Origin: Spirochaetaceae bacterium
GTDB lineage: Bacteria > Spirochaetota > Spirochaetia > Treponematales > Breznakiellaceae
Direction of reading: 5' to 3'
DNA length: 20,448 bases
NCBI GenBank assembly: GCA_031257995.1
Contig: JAIRNN010000260.1
Span: forward strand, 1 to 20,448
Translations under genes and position numbers: made by a program
Notes under the pieces: generated by a model
The model's input: the letters and a program-made list of their open reading frames with translations, nothing else
Told to the model about the DNA's origin: nothing
The model's database searches: none
Shown here: in pieces, positions 6,863 to 14,781 of the stretch
Numbering within the stretch: the stretch's first letter is position 1
Layout of the letters: every line of letters begins with the position of its first letter

Positions 6863-8926
6863 ATGTTCAGACCGGTCAAAATGAAGCAACTCGTCATCAC
6901 GCTGCTCGCGCAGGACGTTGACGTGGTGATCAAATTTCTCGGCAGAAACGGGAGGATGCAGTTTTCCCGCACGGACGCATTGTCCGTCGATACCGCCGGG
7001 AAAGAACGAACGCCGTCTGCAAAGACCGATGGGGAACGGCCGTCTTATCTTACCGCGTTGGAACGTCTGCGAACGGCCGCCGATTTTATCGGGGTGGCGA
7101 TTCCTTCCGAGCCTTTTGCCACGACCGAGCCGCCTTCCGATTCCGATATACGATTGTCTTTCGCCATGGCCGACGAGACTGGCAAACTTGAACACGATGC
7201 CTACGAAGCGGGTCTCAAACGGGATCGCCTTGAAAACACGATTTCCGCCCTCTCCGGGTTTTCCGGTGTGGATAGTCCGATTTCCGAATTGAAAGATCTG
7301 TCGTTCCTCAACCTCCGTGTGGGGAAAATAGAACTCCAAAAACAGGAGGCCCTGAAACACAACATGGGAAACCGGGCCGTGGTCATCCCCATGGGCGAAA
7401 ATGGTGGCGATATCCTTGCCGTCTCCTCGAAAAAAGGCCGGTTCGCCCTCGACGCAGAACTTTCCAAACAGGATTTTGCCCCAGTACCGTTGCCGGAAGA
7501 CATTGCCGATGTGCCGGATGACGCGCTGCGCGAACTTTACGCCGAGTTGCAGGAAACTATGACGCGGCTTGAAGATATTGATGCCGAAAAAAAGAGTTTC
7601 GCGGCAAAACACGGCGATTCGATCCGTGTATTATACGCTTCCTGCCTCATGGCGAAGATCATGGACGAGGTGAAGTCCCGGTTTGCGGCGACTTCCTCCG
7701 CGTTCCAGATAAAAGGCTGGGTCGAAGCATCGGAAGCAAAGCCGCTTGCGCGGGAACTTTCCCGTTTAACCTGCGGCAGGGCGGCAGTCCGGGCGTTTGA
7801 CCCGCACGAGGTGGCCCGTGTCGTTGCCGGAGAGGAAAAGATCCCCATCGCGCTACAGCACGGAAGGTTTGCCAAGACTTTCCAGCCCCTCGTCCTCTCC
7901 TATGGCGCGCCCCTCTACGGCACCATCGACCCGACCCCGATCAGTGCTTTCTTCTTCGCGCTCCTCTTTGCCATCATGTTTGGCGATGTGGGACAGGGCG
8001 CGGTACTCTTTCTTTTGGGATTGCTGTTCGGTTCCCGGCGAGGCGCGGCAAAATTCCCCGGCATGAAAGCCTATGCGGGGCCGCTCAAAGTCATCGGGCC
8101 CCTCTCAATGATCACCGGCCTCCTCTATGGCGGCGTTTTCGCAAACGAGACCCTGCTCGAAAAACCCACCGCCGCCGTTACCGCTTTCCTCGCCGACACC
8201 GCGTTTGGCCGCGCTCTCGGCATCGTCGAAACCGAACGTATCCTCAACCTTATGCCGGGAAAAGACAACATCGGCAAAATCTTTATGTTTTTCGGTTTCA
8301 CCGTCGCCATCGGCATCATCCTCAACTCAATCGGCCTCATCCTCTTTGTGATGAACAACATCGCCATGCGCCGCTACGAAAAAGCCTTGTTCTCCCGAAA
8401 CGGCATCGCGGGCATCTGTTTTTTTTGGTACGCCGTCTCAATCGGCATCCGCGCCGTTCTCCAAAAAGCCGCCTTCACGTTCACCGCCGTGGACACGATC
8501 TGCCTCATCGTCCCCGTCTTCTTCATCGTCACCGGCCCCCTCATCTGGAACCTCATCACCGCGAAACGCCCCCTCTTTCCCGAAGGCGTGTTCCCGTTCT
8601 TCATGGAAGGCATCGTCGACATACTGGAAACCCTCTCTGGCTACATCTCCAATACCGTCAGCTTCCTCCGTGTCGGCGCATTCGCCATGTCGCACACCAT
8701 CCTCTCCTTCATTATTTTCACGATGGCCGAAAAAGTCGGCCACGCGATGCTCGGCGGCCTCTGGCAAACCGTCATATTCCTCGCCGGCAACATAATCATC
8801 ATCCTTCTGGAAGCGATGATCGTCGCCATTCAAGTCGTCCGTCTGCAATACTACGAATTTTTCAGCAAATTTTTCACCGAAACCGGTACCGAGTTCAAAC
8901 CCTTCCGTTTCAAGAAAACGGCGTGA
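6863..8926 (+). CDS. atpI: V-type ATPase subunit I (a-type ion-channel stator)
   Basis: This membrane stator subunit forms the ion half-channels against the rotor ring. Residues 1-~355 are the soluble, partly coiled-coil domain (FRPVKMKQLVITLLAQDVD at the start). Residues ~365-670 hold about seven or eight membrane helices. AFFFALLFAIMFGDVGQGAVLF carries the family GDxGxG motif. Arg603 in SNTVSFLRVGAFAMSH is at the position of the essential channel arginine, and Arg660 in VVRLQYYEFFSKFF is the second conserved arginine. The C-terminus EFKPFRFKK is typical. The 687-residue length is normal. The ATG is preceded by AGGGGAC, with a TATAAT immediately before that. No K (proteolipid), A, B or D gene follows. 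Confidence 0.94.
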   Translation: MFRPVKMKQLVITLLAQDVDVVIKFLGRNGRMQFSRTDALSVDTAGKERTPSAKTDGERPSYLTALERLRTAADFIGVAIPSEPFATTEPPSDSDIRLSFAMADETGKLEHDAYEAGLKRDRLENTISALSGFSGVDSPISELKDLSFLNLRVGKIELQKQEALKHNMGNRAVVIPMGENGGDILAVSSKKGRFALDAELSKQDFAPVPLPEDIADVPDDALRELYAELQETMTRLEDIDAEKKSFAAKHGDSIRVLYASCLMAKIMDEVKSRFAATSSAFQIKGWVEASEAKPLARELSRLTCGRAAVRAFDPHEVARVVAGEEKIPIALQHGRFAKTFQPLVLSYGAPLYGTIDPTPISAFFFALLFAIMFGDVGQGAVLFLLGLLFGSRRGAAKFPGMKAYAGPLKVIGPLSMITGLLYGGVFANETLLEKPTAAVTAFLADTAFGRALGIVETERILNLMPGKDNIGKIFMFFGFTVAIGIILNSIGLILFVMNNIAMRRYEKALFSRNGIAGICFFWYAVSIGIRAVLQKAAFTFTAVDTICLIVPVFFIVTGPLIWNLITAKRPLFPEGVFPFFMEGIVDILETLSGYISNTVSFLRVGAFAMSHTILSFIIFTMAEKVGHAMLGGLWQTVIFLAGNIIIILLEAMIVAIQVVRLQYYEFFSKFFTETGTEFKPFRFKKTA

Positions 8927-9182
8927 TAGAGTTACAAGTTTCAAGATACGGCAGGGGGAAGTCTCCCACTATCGACAACTTAAGAATTTTTGTCCACGGA
9001 TTTTCACAGATTTAAGAAAGATTTTGAAACAAAAATCTGTGTAATCTGTCGCCGCTTACGGCGCAATCTGTGGACCTTTTTGTTTTTTTATTTCCTTAAC
9101 TTGTTGACAGCAGGAAATCTCTCCTCACCTTGTGTTTTCTTCTCTGCCTCAACCTCCGCAACAAAGCGACCGACAATAGAGT
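8927..9182. repeat. Intergenic CACAGATT-type inverted repeat and GACT hairpin
   Basis: GGGGGA-AGTC-TCCC (8954-8967) is a reversed form of the GACT hairpin. GTCCACGGATT (8992-9002) is inverted as AATCTGTGGAC (9065-9075), enclosing several ATCTGTG units and the stem CGCCG-CTTA-CGGCG (9050-9063). Two T-rich tracts (9077-9089) follow, so this may also end the atpI transcript. No gene is seen. Confidence 0.6.
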
Positions 9183-9620
9183 ATGGCAGTAAACGCGGTA
9201 AACAATTTTGGTTCTATGCCGGTCATTTCCGACCCGGTTTTGAGACAACAGTCAAATGAGGGGAACGCGCTGTTTGACCGGCTGCTGCGGCAGCGGGCAG
9301 AATCGGGCAAGATCCTGCCCGCCGGAACAACAGCCGGTAATTCAGCGAAAGTTGTCATTACCACCGACGACGAGAAAAAGCTCTTTGAACAATGCCAAGC
9401 GCTTGAGACCTTTTTGATGAAGACATTGGTCAACGGGATGCGGAAAACCGTGATGAAATCCGAGTTGATCGATGCCGGGTTTGCCGGGGAAATGTACGAG
9501 GATATGCTCTATGACGAGTACGCGCAATCCTTCACGAAAAACGCCGGATTCGGTCTCGCTGAAATGGCCTACCTTGAACTAAGCGGTCGGCGCGGACAAC
9601 GGCTTTCCATCGAGGCATAG
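9183..9620 (+). CDS. FlgJ-like flagellar rod-binding protein (no muramidase domain)
   Basis: The 145-residue protein is equivalent to the N-terminal rod-binding domain of FlgJ, which caps the growing flagellar rod in the periplasm. The diagnostic text is CQALETFLMKTLVNGMRKTV (~75-95) and then AGEMYEDMLYDEYAQSFTKNAGFGLAEMAYLEL. The peptidoglycan-hydrolase half of the enterobacterial FlgJ is absent, as is usual in spirochaetes with periplasmic flagella. There are no other flagellar genes in the window. The start codon follows a weak ribosome site (AATAGAGT). Its 3' end overlaps the convergent rdgB gene by 42 bases, which is unusual for genes of this size. Confidence 0.85.
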   Translation: MAVNAVNNFGSMPVISDPVLRQQSNEGNALFDRLLRQRAESGKILPAGTTAGNSAKVVITTDDEKKLFEQCQALETFLMKTLVNGMRKTVMKSELIDAGFAGEMYEDMLYDEYAQSFTKNAGFGLAEMAYLELSGRRGQRLSIEA

Positions 9621-10274
9621 GCCGCCCGCAGACCCATCAGCCAACCCGTCCGCAAGAAACGGCGCAAGCGTGCGAAACGCCTTCCCCCGGTGGCTTATCC
9701 GGTGCTTTTCCCTTTCCGGCAACTCCGCGATGGTCTGCCCGCATTCCGGCAGCAGAAACACGGGATCATACCCGAAACCGCCTTTCCCCTGTTCCTCGCG
9801 GGCGATCTCCCCTTCCACCGTTTCCTGTACCGTCACAAACCGGTTCTCGTCAAAAAGCAGAACCGCCGAACAGACAAACCGCGCCGTCCTGTTCTCGACA
9901 CCCCGCAATTCCTCAAGCAGCAGCGCGTTCCTTTCACCCGCGCCAATCTTCCTGCCGTCCCGATCGCCATACCGGGCCGAAAAAATCCCCGGCTTGCCCC
10001 CCAACGCGTCAACACACAGCCCCGAATCATCCGCCAAAATTCCCCCGAAAACGCCGTCCAGCCCGCCCCGCTCGTTGAGTAAGCGATACAAGGCCCGCGC
10101 CTTGATCAAAGCGTTGTCGAGAAAAGTCTCCCCGTCCTCAACCGGATCGAAATCCAGCCCGAAATCCCCAGGTACTTTCACCTCGCATCCGATCCCCGCA
10201 GGCGTCAAAATCGCCCCCGCCTCACGCGCCTTATGCCGGTTGCCCGAAGCAAACAACAACATATTCATAGTCAT
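9579..10274 (-). CDS. rdgB: XTP/dITP diphosphatase RdgB (Ham1 family)
   Basis: It hydrolyses non-canonical purine nucleotides (XTP, dITP, ITP) to monophosphates, cleaning the nucleotide pool. Motifs are SGNRHK (10-15), the metal-binding DDSGLCVDALGGKPGIFSARY (82-102), GGFGYDPVF (165-173) and the closing ISHRGKAF (193-200), all diagnostic. It is 231 residues, some 25 more than usual: an extra tail rich in Gly/Ala/Asp follows the domain and overlaps the end of the flagellar gene tail to tail. The ATG at 10274 is taken as the start, but ATGs at 10268 and 10262 give a more standard N-terminus (MLLFASGN). No good Shine-Dalgarno is seen for any of them. It is divergent from yebC. Confidence 0.94.
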   Translation of the reverse strand: MTMNMLLFASGNRHKAREAGAILTPAGIGCEVKVPGDFGLDFDPVEDGETFLDNALIKARALYRLLNERGGLDGVFGGILADDSGLCVDALGGKPGIFSARYGDRDGRKIGAGERNALLLEELRGVENRTARFVCSAVLLFDENRFVTVQETVEGEIAREEQGKGGFGYDPVFLLPECGQTIAELPEREKHRISHRGKAFRTLAPFLADGLADGSAGGLCLDGKPLSAPTA

Positions 10275-10317
10275 TGTTTAACCGAGAAGCCTTTGTCTGT
10301 CAACAGGAGAATAGGCA

Positions 10318-10333
10318 GAGGGAGACTTCCCTC
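10318..10333. repeat. GACT-loop hairpin, short copy
   Basis: GAGGGA-GACT-TCCCTC is a perfect 6-bp stem with the same loop as at 403-422 and 6819-6838. It lies in the rdgB-yebC divergent space, upstream of the yebC promoter. Confidence 0.6.
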
Positions 10334-10360
10334 ACCAAATTCCTCTCCTTTATATCCCGC

Positions 10361-10389
10361 TTGCCTAACTTATCGGGATGTGCTATGCT
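10361..10389 (+). promoter_or_regulatory. Candidate extended -10 promoter of yebC
   Basis: The -35 is TTGCCT (10361-10366) and the -10 is TATGCT (10384-10389), with a 17-bp spacer and TGC directly before the -10 (extended -10). The yebC ATG is 32 bases downstream. Confidence 0.55.
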
Positions 10390-10421
10390 GGATTTTCGAT
10401 ACTGAGACTGGAGGAGTTGTT

Positions 10422-11162
10422 ATGTCAGGCCATAGTAAATGGGCGACGATTAAACACAAGAAGGGGGCTGCGGACGCGAAACGCGGCCAGATGTTTACGA
10501 AGCTGATAAAGGAAATCTCGATTGCGGCACGGATGGGGGGCGGAGACTTGGAGGGAAATCCCCGGTTGCGGACGGCGGTCATCAAGGCTCGCGGCGCGAA
10601 TATGCCCAAGGACAACATCGACCGGGCGATCAAGAAGGGGACGGGCGAACTCGAAGGGGTCAACTACGAGGAGCTTTCCTACGAGGCGCGGCTGGGCGAG
10701 GCGGCGATTCTCATCGAGGTACTCACCGACAACCGGAACCGGGCGGCTGCGGATGTGCGGAACATTCTCACGCGCGCCGGAGCGGAGCTTGCCAAGTCGG
10801 GCTCGGTTTCGCGGCTGCTCACGCGGAAGGGGATCATCACGCTGGACGGCGAGAAGTACACGGAGGATGCGGTGATGGAGGCGGCCCTGGAGGGCGGAGC
10901 TGAGGATGTCGCGGAAGGCGACGGGGTTATCGAGGTGACGACAGCCCCTGAGGACTTTGAAGCGGTGATAAACGCCTTGACCGGGAAAAATTTCGAGACG
11001 ATGAGCGCGGAGATCAGCATGGTGCCGGAAGTGCCGGTTACGCTGGATACGGCCTCAACGGGAAAAGTGTTGAGACTCATCGACAAACTCGAAGAAAACG
11101 ACGACGTGCAGAACGTTTACTCGAACATCGACGTGCCGGAAGGCTTTGAAGGCGAAGATTAG
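10422..11162 (+). CDS. yebC: YebC/PmpR family protein
   Basis: This is a conserved cytoplasmic protein, known as a DNA-binding regulator in some bacteria and, for YebC-type members, linked to translation of difficult proline stretches. Which role applies here cannot be read from the sequence. The 246 residues match the family length. The start MSGHSKWATIKHKKGAADAKRGQMFTK is nearly invariant in the family, and ARGANMPKDNIDRAIKKG and YEARLGEAAILIEVLTDNRNR are also hallmark segments. GGAGGAG (10410-10416) 5 bases before the ATG fixes the start. ruvC follows, which is a common bacterial pairing, here separated by a 159-bp gap with a terminator and a repeat. Confidence 0.96.
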   Translation: MSGHSKWATIKHKKGAADAKRGQMFTKLIKEISIAARMGGGDLEGNPRLRTAVIKARGANMPKDNIDRAIKKGTGELEGVNYEELSYEARLGEAAILIEVLTDNRNRAAADVRNILTRAGAELAKSGSVSRLLTRKGIITLDGEKYTEDAVMEAALEGGAEDVAEGDGVIEVTTAPEDFEAVINALTGKNFETMSAEISMVPEVPVTLDTASTGKVLRLIDKLEENDDVQNVYSNIDVPEGFEGED

Positions 11163-11176
11163 CCGCTTGAAAGGAT

Positions 11177-11274
11177 AACCACGAACGACACGAACTTTTA
11201 TTTCGATAGTGTCGTTTTTTTGTGTATTCGCGGGTTTTAGGCCAATGTTTGTGCCGTTCGTGTGATTCGTGGTT
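11177..11274. repeat. Inverted-repeat intergenic element of CACGAA type
   Basis: AACCACGAACGACACGAAC (11177-11195) is inverted at 11256-11274 (GTTCGTGTGATTCGTGGTT), 17 of 19 positions matching. This motif belongs to a short repeat type seen between genes in many unrelated bacteria. Confidence 0.7.
11185..11221 (+). terminator. Intrinsic terminator downstream of yebC
   Basis: ACGACAC (11185-11191) pairs with GTGTCGT (11209-11215), with an inner CGAA/TTCG pair possible, and runs straight into seven Ts. It lies 23 bases after the yebC stop and within the left arm of the CACGAA element. Confidence 0.6.
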
Positions 11275-11321
11275 TTTATAGAATTTCAGGTGTTTTGGTG
11301 TAATCAATCTGCGGGTAATGA

Positions 11322-11810
11322 ATGGCGTGTAAGATAATCGGGATTGATCCGGGGCTGGCTTCGACGGGCTGGGGCGTGATTGACGCGGCGGGGAATCGCT
11401 TGCGCCATGTTGAACACGGCATAATCGAGACCGGGCCGGAGATGCCGCACGGTTCGCGGCTCGTGGCGATTTACGACGGGGTAAAGGGGGTCATCGAGAA
11501 GCATCGGCCGGACGAGGCGGCTATCGAGACGCTCTACTTTGCCAGGAATGTGACGAGCGCCCTCACCGTTTCCGAAGCGCGGGGGGTTGTGTTGCTCGCG
11601 CTGGAACAGGCGGGGTTACCGGTGTTTGAGGCGCGGCCTGACGACATAAAAAAGGCGGTCGTCGGGTTCGGGCGGGCGGAAAAGGCGCAGGTGCAGGAGA
11701 TGGTGAGGATTCTGCTGGCTCTGGACCAGCCGCCTAAGCCTGACCACGCCGCCGACGCTTTGGGCGTGGCGATCTGCGCGGCGAATAACAGACGTGTCCG
11801 GCAGCCTTGA
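11322..11810 (+). CDS. ruvC: Holliday-junction resolvase RuvC
   Basis: RuvC cleaves four-way DNA junctions during recombination, working with RuvAB. The RNase-H-like core shows IIGIDPGLASTGWGVID with Asp9, AAIETLYFARNVTSAL with Glu69, and KPDHAADALGVAI with His142 and Asp145. That gives a D-E-H-D catalytic set of the kind known from Thermus RuvC. The 162-residue length is normal. The ATG at 11322 follows a modest GCGGG. It lies between yebC and yggT, 52 bases before the latter. ruvA and ruvB are not in the window. recG, a second junction-processing enzyme, lies two genes downstream. Confidence 0.96.
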   Translation: MACKIIGIDPGLASTGWGVIDAAGNRLRHVEHGIIETGPEMPHGSRLVAIYDGVKGVIEKHRPDEAAIETLYFARNVTSALTVSEARGVVLLALEQAGLPVFEARPDDIKKAVVGFGRAEKAQVQEMVRILLALDQPPKPDHAADALGVAICAANNRRVRQP

Positions 11811-11862
11811 CTCCGATGACAGGGCTTTCAGGTGGGTTGAATCTAAGTAGCAGGAGAGAACA

Positions 11863-12447
11863 ATGCAATTGGTTATGCGGATTGTGGGATCGGTGCTTTC
11901 TCTTTACTCGATTATCATTTTTATACGAATCATGCTTTCGTGGTGGAGCGGCTTCAGTTTTGGCCGCTTTTACGATGTTTTGCGGGACATAACCGACCCG
12001 TATCTCCACTGGTTTCGCCGGTTTACCTTTTTGCGGCTGGGAAATATCGATCTTTCCCCGATTGCCGCGCTCGCTGTTCTTTCGATCGCCAACAACATCG
12101 CGCTCGTTATCGGCAGTGTGGGCCACATAACGTTGGGATTCGTCCTCGCTCTGGCGCTTCAAGTAATCTGGTCGGCCCTTTCGTTTGTTTTGGGCTTCTT
12201 TGCCGTCATCATCGGGCTCAGGTTGCTTGCCTACGTTATGCGGTCGAACATTTACAACCCGTTTTGGCAGATCATCGGGTCAATCTCCGAACCCGTCCTC
12301 TACCGGTTGAACCGCATTCTTTTTCGCAACCGCTTGGTTCCCTTTGTCCACAGCATGGTGATCGCCGTTGCGGTTCTGGTCGGGCTTACAACAGTGATCG
12401 GCTGGGGTGTGAAGGTACTCACCGGAATCTTGTTGACCGTATCGTAA
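11863..12447 (+). CDS. yggT: YggT family membrane protein
   Basis: This small integral membrane protein has two tandem YggT units. The first is residues ~1-95 (IIIFIRIMLSWWSGFSFGRFYDVLRDITDPYLHWFRR) and the second ~100-194 (LRLLAYVMRSNIYNPFWQIIGSISEPVLYRLNRIL). Each has the R-x-x-x-S/R, N-P and 'ISEP/ITDP' turn typical of the family, between hydrophobic helices. The 194 residues match a double-unit member. The family's function is not settled; roles in osmotic tolerance or cell-envelope organisation have been proposed. The ATG is preceded by AGCAGGAGAG. recG starts 26 bases after its stop, so co-transcription is likely. Confidence 0.88.
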   Translation: MQLVMRIVGSVLSLYSIIIFIRIMLSWWSGFSFGRFYDVLRDITDPYLHWFRRFTFLRLGNIDLSPIAALAVLSIANNIALVIGSVGHITLGFVLALALQVIWSALSFVLGFFAVIIGLRLLAYVMRSNIYNPFWQIIGSISEPVLYRLNRILFRNRLVPFVHSMVIAVAVLVGLTTVIGWGVKVLTGILLTVS

Positions 12448-12473
12448 CGGTTTCCGTTCCCATTCGTCCCGCT

Positions 12474-14525
12474 ATGTTGTTGAGAGAACTGCCCGGCACT
12501 TTTAAACTTTCAGAAGTAAAAGGGGCAGGCCCCAAAACCGCCGCGCTCCTTGTTAAGTTGGACATTTCCAACATTGCCGATCTGCTCACCCACTATCCGC
12601 GTGAATACGAAGACCGGACGGTAATTACTCCTCTGGCGGATTATTTCAAGAAAAAAAATATCTTCGCCGAGGCAGTCGTCCTTAGAAAAGAGTGGTTTGG
12701 ATTTGGCAGACAAAGGACATTAAAGGTATATATAGAAGATTCCAGCGCGCGCGCTTCACTCGTCTGTTTCGGGCGGTCGGCGTATCTGGACAAGATCATC
12801 GAAACGAGCGACAAGATAAAGGTTTTCGGGCACTTTTACTACAAATACGGCGAGTTGCAATCTTCGTCTTTTGATCTGTCCTCTCATCAGGACGCGGCAA
12901 ACGGCCGAGCACTGCTCCCCGTCTATCCGCTGACGGAGGGGTTGACGCAAAACACATTGCGCCGCCTTATACAGAACGCGCTTGCATTGTGCGCCGAAAA
13001 GGTCGATGACGAGATCCCCGCCGCCGTCATCGAGCGCGAGCATTTTCCCCACAAGAAAGACGCGCTTGTGTCTGTCCACTTCCCCAAGACGGAAGAGGAG
13101 GCGCACAAGGCGCGGGAATCGCTCATCTACGAGGAACTGTACAAGCTGCAACTCGCGCTGATGAGGCGGGCGGCGGCGCGGAAAAAAGACGCGGCCCCCC
13201 CGGCGCGGAAAAGCGCCCACACCCTGCAACACAGGCTGCGCGAACGGCTGCCTTTCCGGTTGACCGAGGGCCAGGAGGCCGCTGTGGGCGAGATCAACGC
13301 CGACATCGCAAGCGGAATCCCGATGGAACGGCTCTTGCAGGGCGACGTGGGGTCGGGGAAAACGCTCGTCTCGTTTATGGCCGCGCTCGAGATAATCGAG
13401 GCGAGCGGGACAGGCGGCACGGCGGCGCTGATGGCCCCGACAGAACTGCTTGCCCGCCAGCATGCGGAAAACGCGGCGGTATTGTTGGAACCGCTTGGTG
13501 TGCGCGTGGCCTTTCTCACCGGGAATATCGTCTCGAAGAGCCGCCGCAACCTGCTTGCCGCGCTTTCCTCAGGCGATATCGACCTCGTGGTCGGGACACA
13601 CGCGCTCTTTTCGGATGACGTGAAGTACAAAAACTTGCGCCTCGTGATCATCGACGAACAGCACCGATTCGGCATCGAACAGCGGCAGTCCATCGTGCGT
13701 AAAGGCGCGGAAAAGCCGCACCTCCTCATGATGAGCGCGACACCCATCCCGCGCACCCTCGCGCTCACGGCTTTTGGCGACTGGGATGTGTCCGTTATCA
13801 AGGGGATGCCCCACGGACGGCTGCCCATCGAGACCCACCTCGCGCGGGAGAGCAATGCGGCGAAAGTATACGAGGCGGTGCGGAAGGAATTGCACAAGGG
13901 GCACCAAGCCTACTTTGTCTATCCGCTCATCGAAAAGAAAGAGGAAACCGAAAAAAAGGGAGAAACGCTGTCCGCCTCGCTTTATGCCGCAGATTTGAAA
14001 GACTGCACCGGTGCCTACGAGGATCTGTCAAAACGGGTCTTTCCCGAATATCCTATCGCGCTGCTCCACTCGCAGATTGACGAGGAAGAAAAACGCCTCA
14101 TCATGGAACGTTTTCGCAAGGGTGAGACTGCCGTCCTCGTTGCGACAAGCGTCGTCGAAGTCGGTGTCGACGTGCCTAACGCCACCTGCATGGTCATCGA
14201 ACACGCCGAGCGTTTTGGTCTTTCCGCCCTCCACCAGTTACGCGGCCGTGTCGGACGGGGCCCCGCGCAGTCCTACTGCTTCCTTATGTACATCGACAAC
14301 TACACCGAAGAGATGCGCGACCGCCTCCTCATCATGCACAAGAGCAACGACGGCTTTGTCATCGCCGAAGAAGACCTGAAAATCCGCGGCCCCGGTCAGA
14401 TTCTCGGCACAGGGCAATCCGGTTTCATGAAACTGGGCCTGGCCGACCCCGTCCGCGACACCGCCATCCTGAAAAAAGCCCGCGAAGACGCATACACGGC
14501 CGCCTTCGAGAGACCGCCGAAATGA
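12474..14525 (+). CDS. recG: ATP-dependent DNA helicase RecG
   Basis: RecG is a double-stranded DNA translocase that remodels stalled forks and branched DNA. The 683 residues match the usual length. The N-terminal wedge/OB region begins KGAGPKTAALLVKLDISNIADLLTHYPREYEDR. The helicase core has Walker A GDVGSGKT (290-297), the DEQH box (394-397) in IIDEQHRFGIEQR, SATPIPRTLAL, and the second lobe VVEVGVDVPNATCMVIEHAERFGLSALHQLRGRVGRG (Q588 in motif VI). The C-terminal segment EEDLKIRGPGQILGTGQSG is RecG-specific. The open frame extends upstream into yggT, but ATG 12474 starts directly where RecG similarity begins; no clear Shine-Dalgarno is visible. No terminator is obvious, and a repeat element follows. 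Confidence 0.96.
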   Translation: MLLRELPGTFKLSEVKGAGPKTAALLVKLDISNIADLLTHYPREYEDRTVITPLADYFKKKNIFAEAVVLRKEWFGFGRQRTLKVYIEDSSARASLVCFGRSAYLDKIIETSDKIKVFGHFYYKYGELQSSSFDLSSHQDAANGRALLPVYPLTEGLTQNTLRRLIQNALALCAEKVDDEIPAAVIEREHFPHKKDALVSVHFPKTEEEAHKARESLIYEELYKLQLALMRRAAARKKDAAPPARKSAHTLQHRLRERLPFRLTEGQEAAVGEINADIASGIPMERLLQGDVGSGKTLVSFMAALEIIEASGTGGTAALMAPTELLARQHAENAAVLLEPLGVRVAFLTGNIVSKSRRNLLAALSSGDIDLVVGTHALFSDDVKYKNLRLVIIDEQHRFGIEQRQSIVRKGAEKPHLLMMSATPIPRTLALTAFGDWDVSVIKGMPHGRLPIETHLARESNAAKVYEAVRKELHKGHQAYFVYPLIEKKEETEKKGETLSASLYAADLKDCTGAYEDLSKRVFPEYPIALLHSQIDEEEKRLIMERFRKGETAVLVATSVVEVGVDVPNATCMVIEHAERFGLSALHQLRGRVGRGPAQSYCFLMYIDNYTEEMRDRLLIMHKSNDGFVIAEEDLKIRGPGQILGTGQSGFMKLGLADPVRDTAILKKAREDAYTAAFERPPK

Positions 14526-14548
14526 ATCATGGGCTTAATCACGTTTGA

Positions 14549-14680
14549 CCACAGATAGCGCCAAAGGGCGACACAGATGACACGGATAAGCGCGGATGAA
14601 GAAGTCCACAGATTACCCAGATTATACAGATTTTTTGTTTCAAAACGCTTTTTTAATCCGTGTTCATCTGTCTTATCTGT
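14549..14680. repeat. CACAGATT-type intergenic element after recG
   Basis: ACACAGATGACACGGAT (14571 on) is inverted as ATCCGTGTTCATCTGT (about 14656-14671). Between them are further direct units (CACAGATTACCCAGATTATACAGATT). The rest of the gap to 14781 holds no gene that I can recognise. Confidence 0.7.
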
Positions 14681-14781
14681 ATTGCTATGGATGACACCAT
14701 CTGTAGTTAACCGTGATAAAACTGCGCAACTTAAAACGGCCCTTAGCCGCGACAACCAACCGGATTATCGAACAAGTTCAA

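Noticed and set aside
9104..9109. Perfect TTGACA upstream of the rod-binding gene as a -35 box
   Set aside because: No acceptable -10 hexamer lies 15-19 bases downstream, so a promoter is not supported.
11940..12473. Upstream extension of the recG frame across yggT
   Set aside because: The first 178 codons overlap yggT in another frame and look unlike any RecG; RecG similarity starts at ATG 12474.
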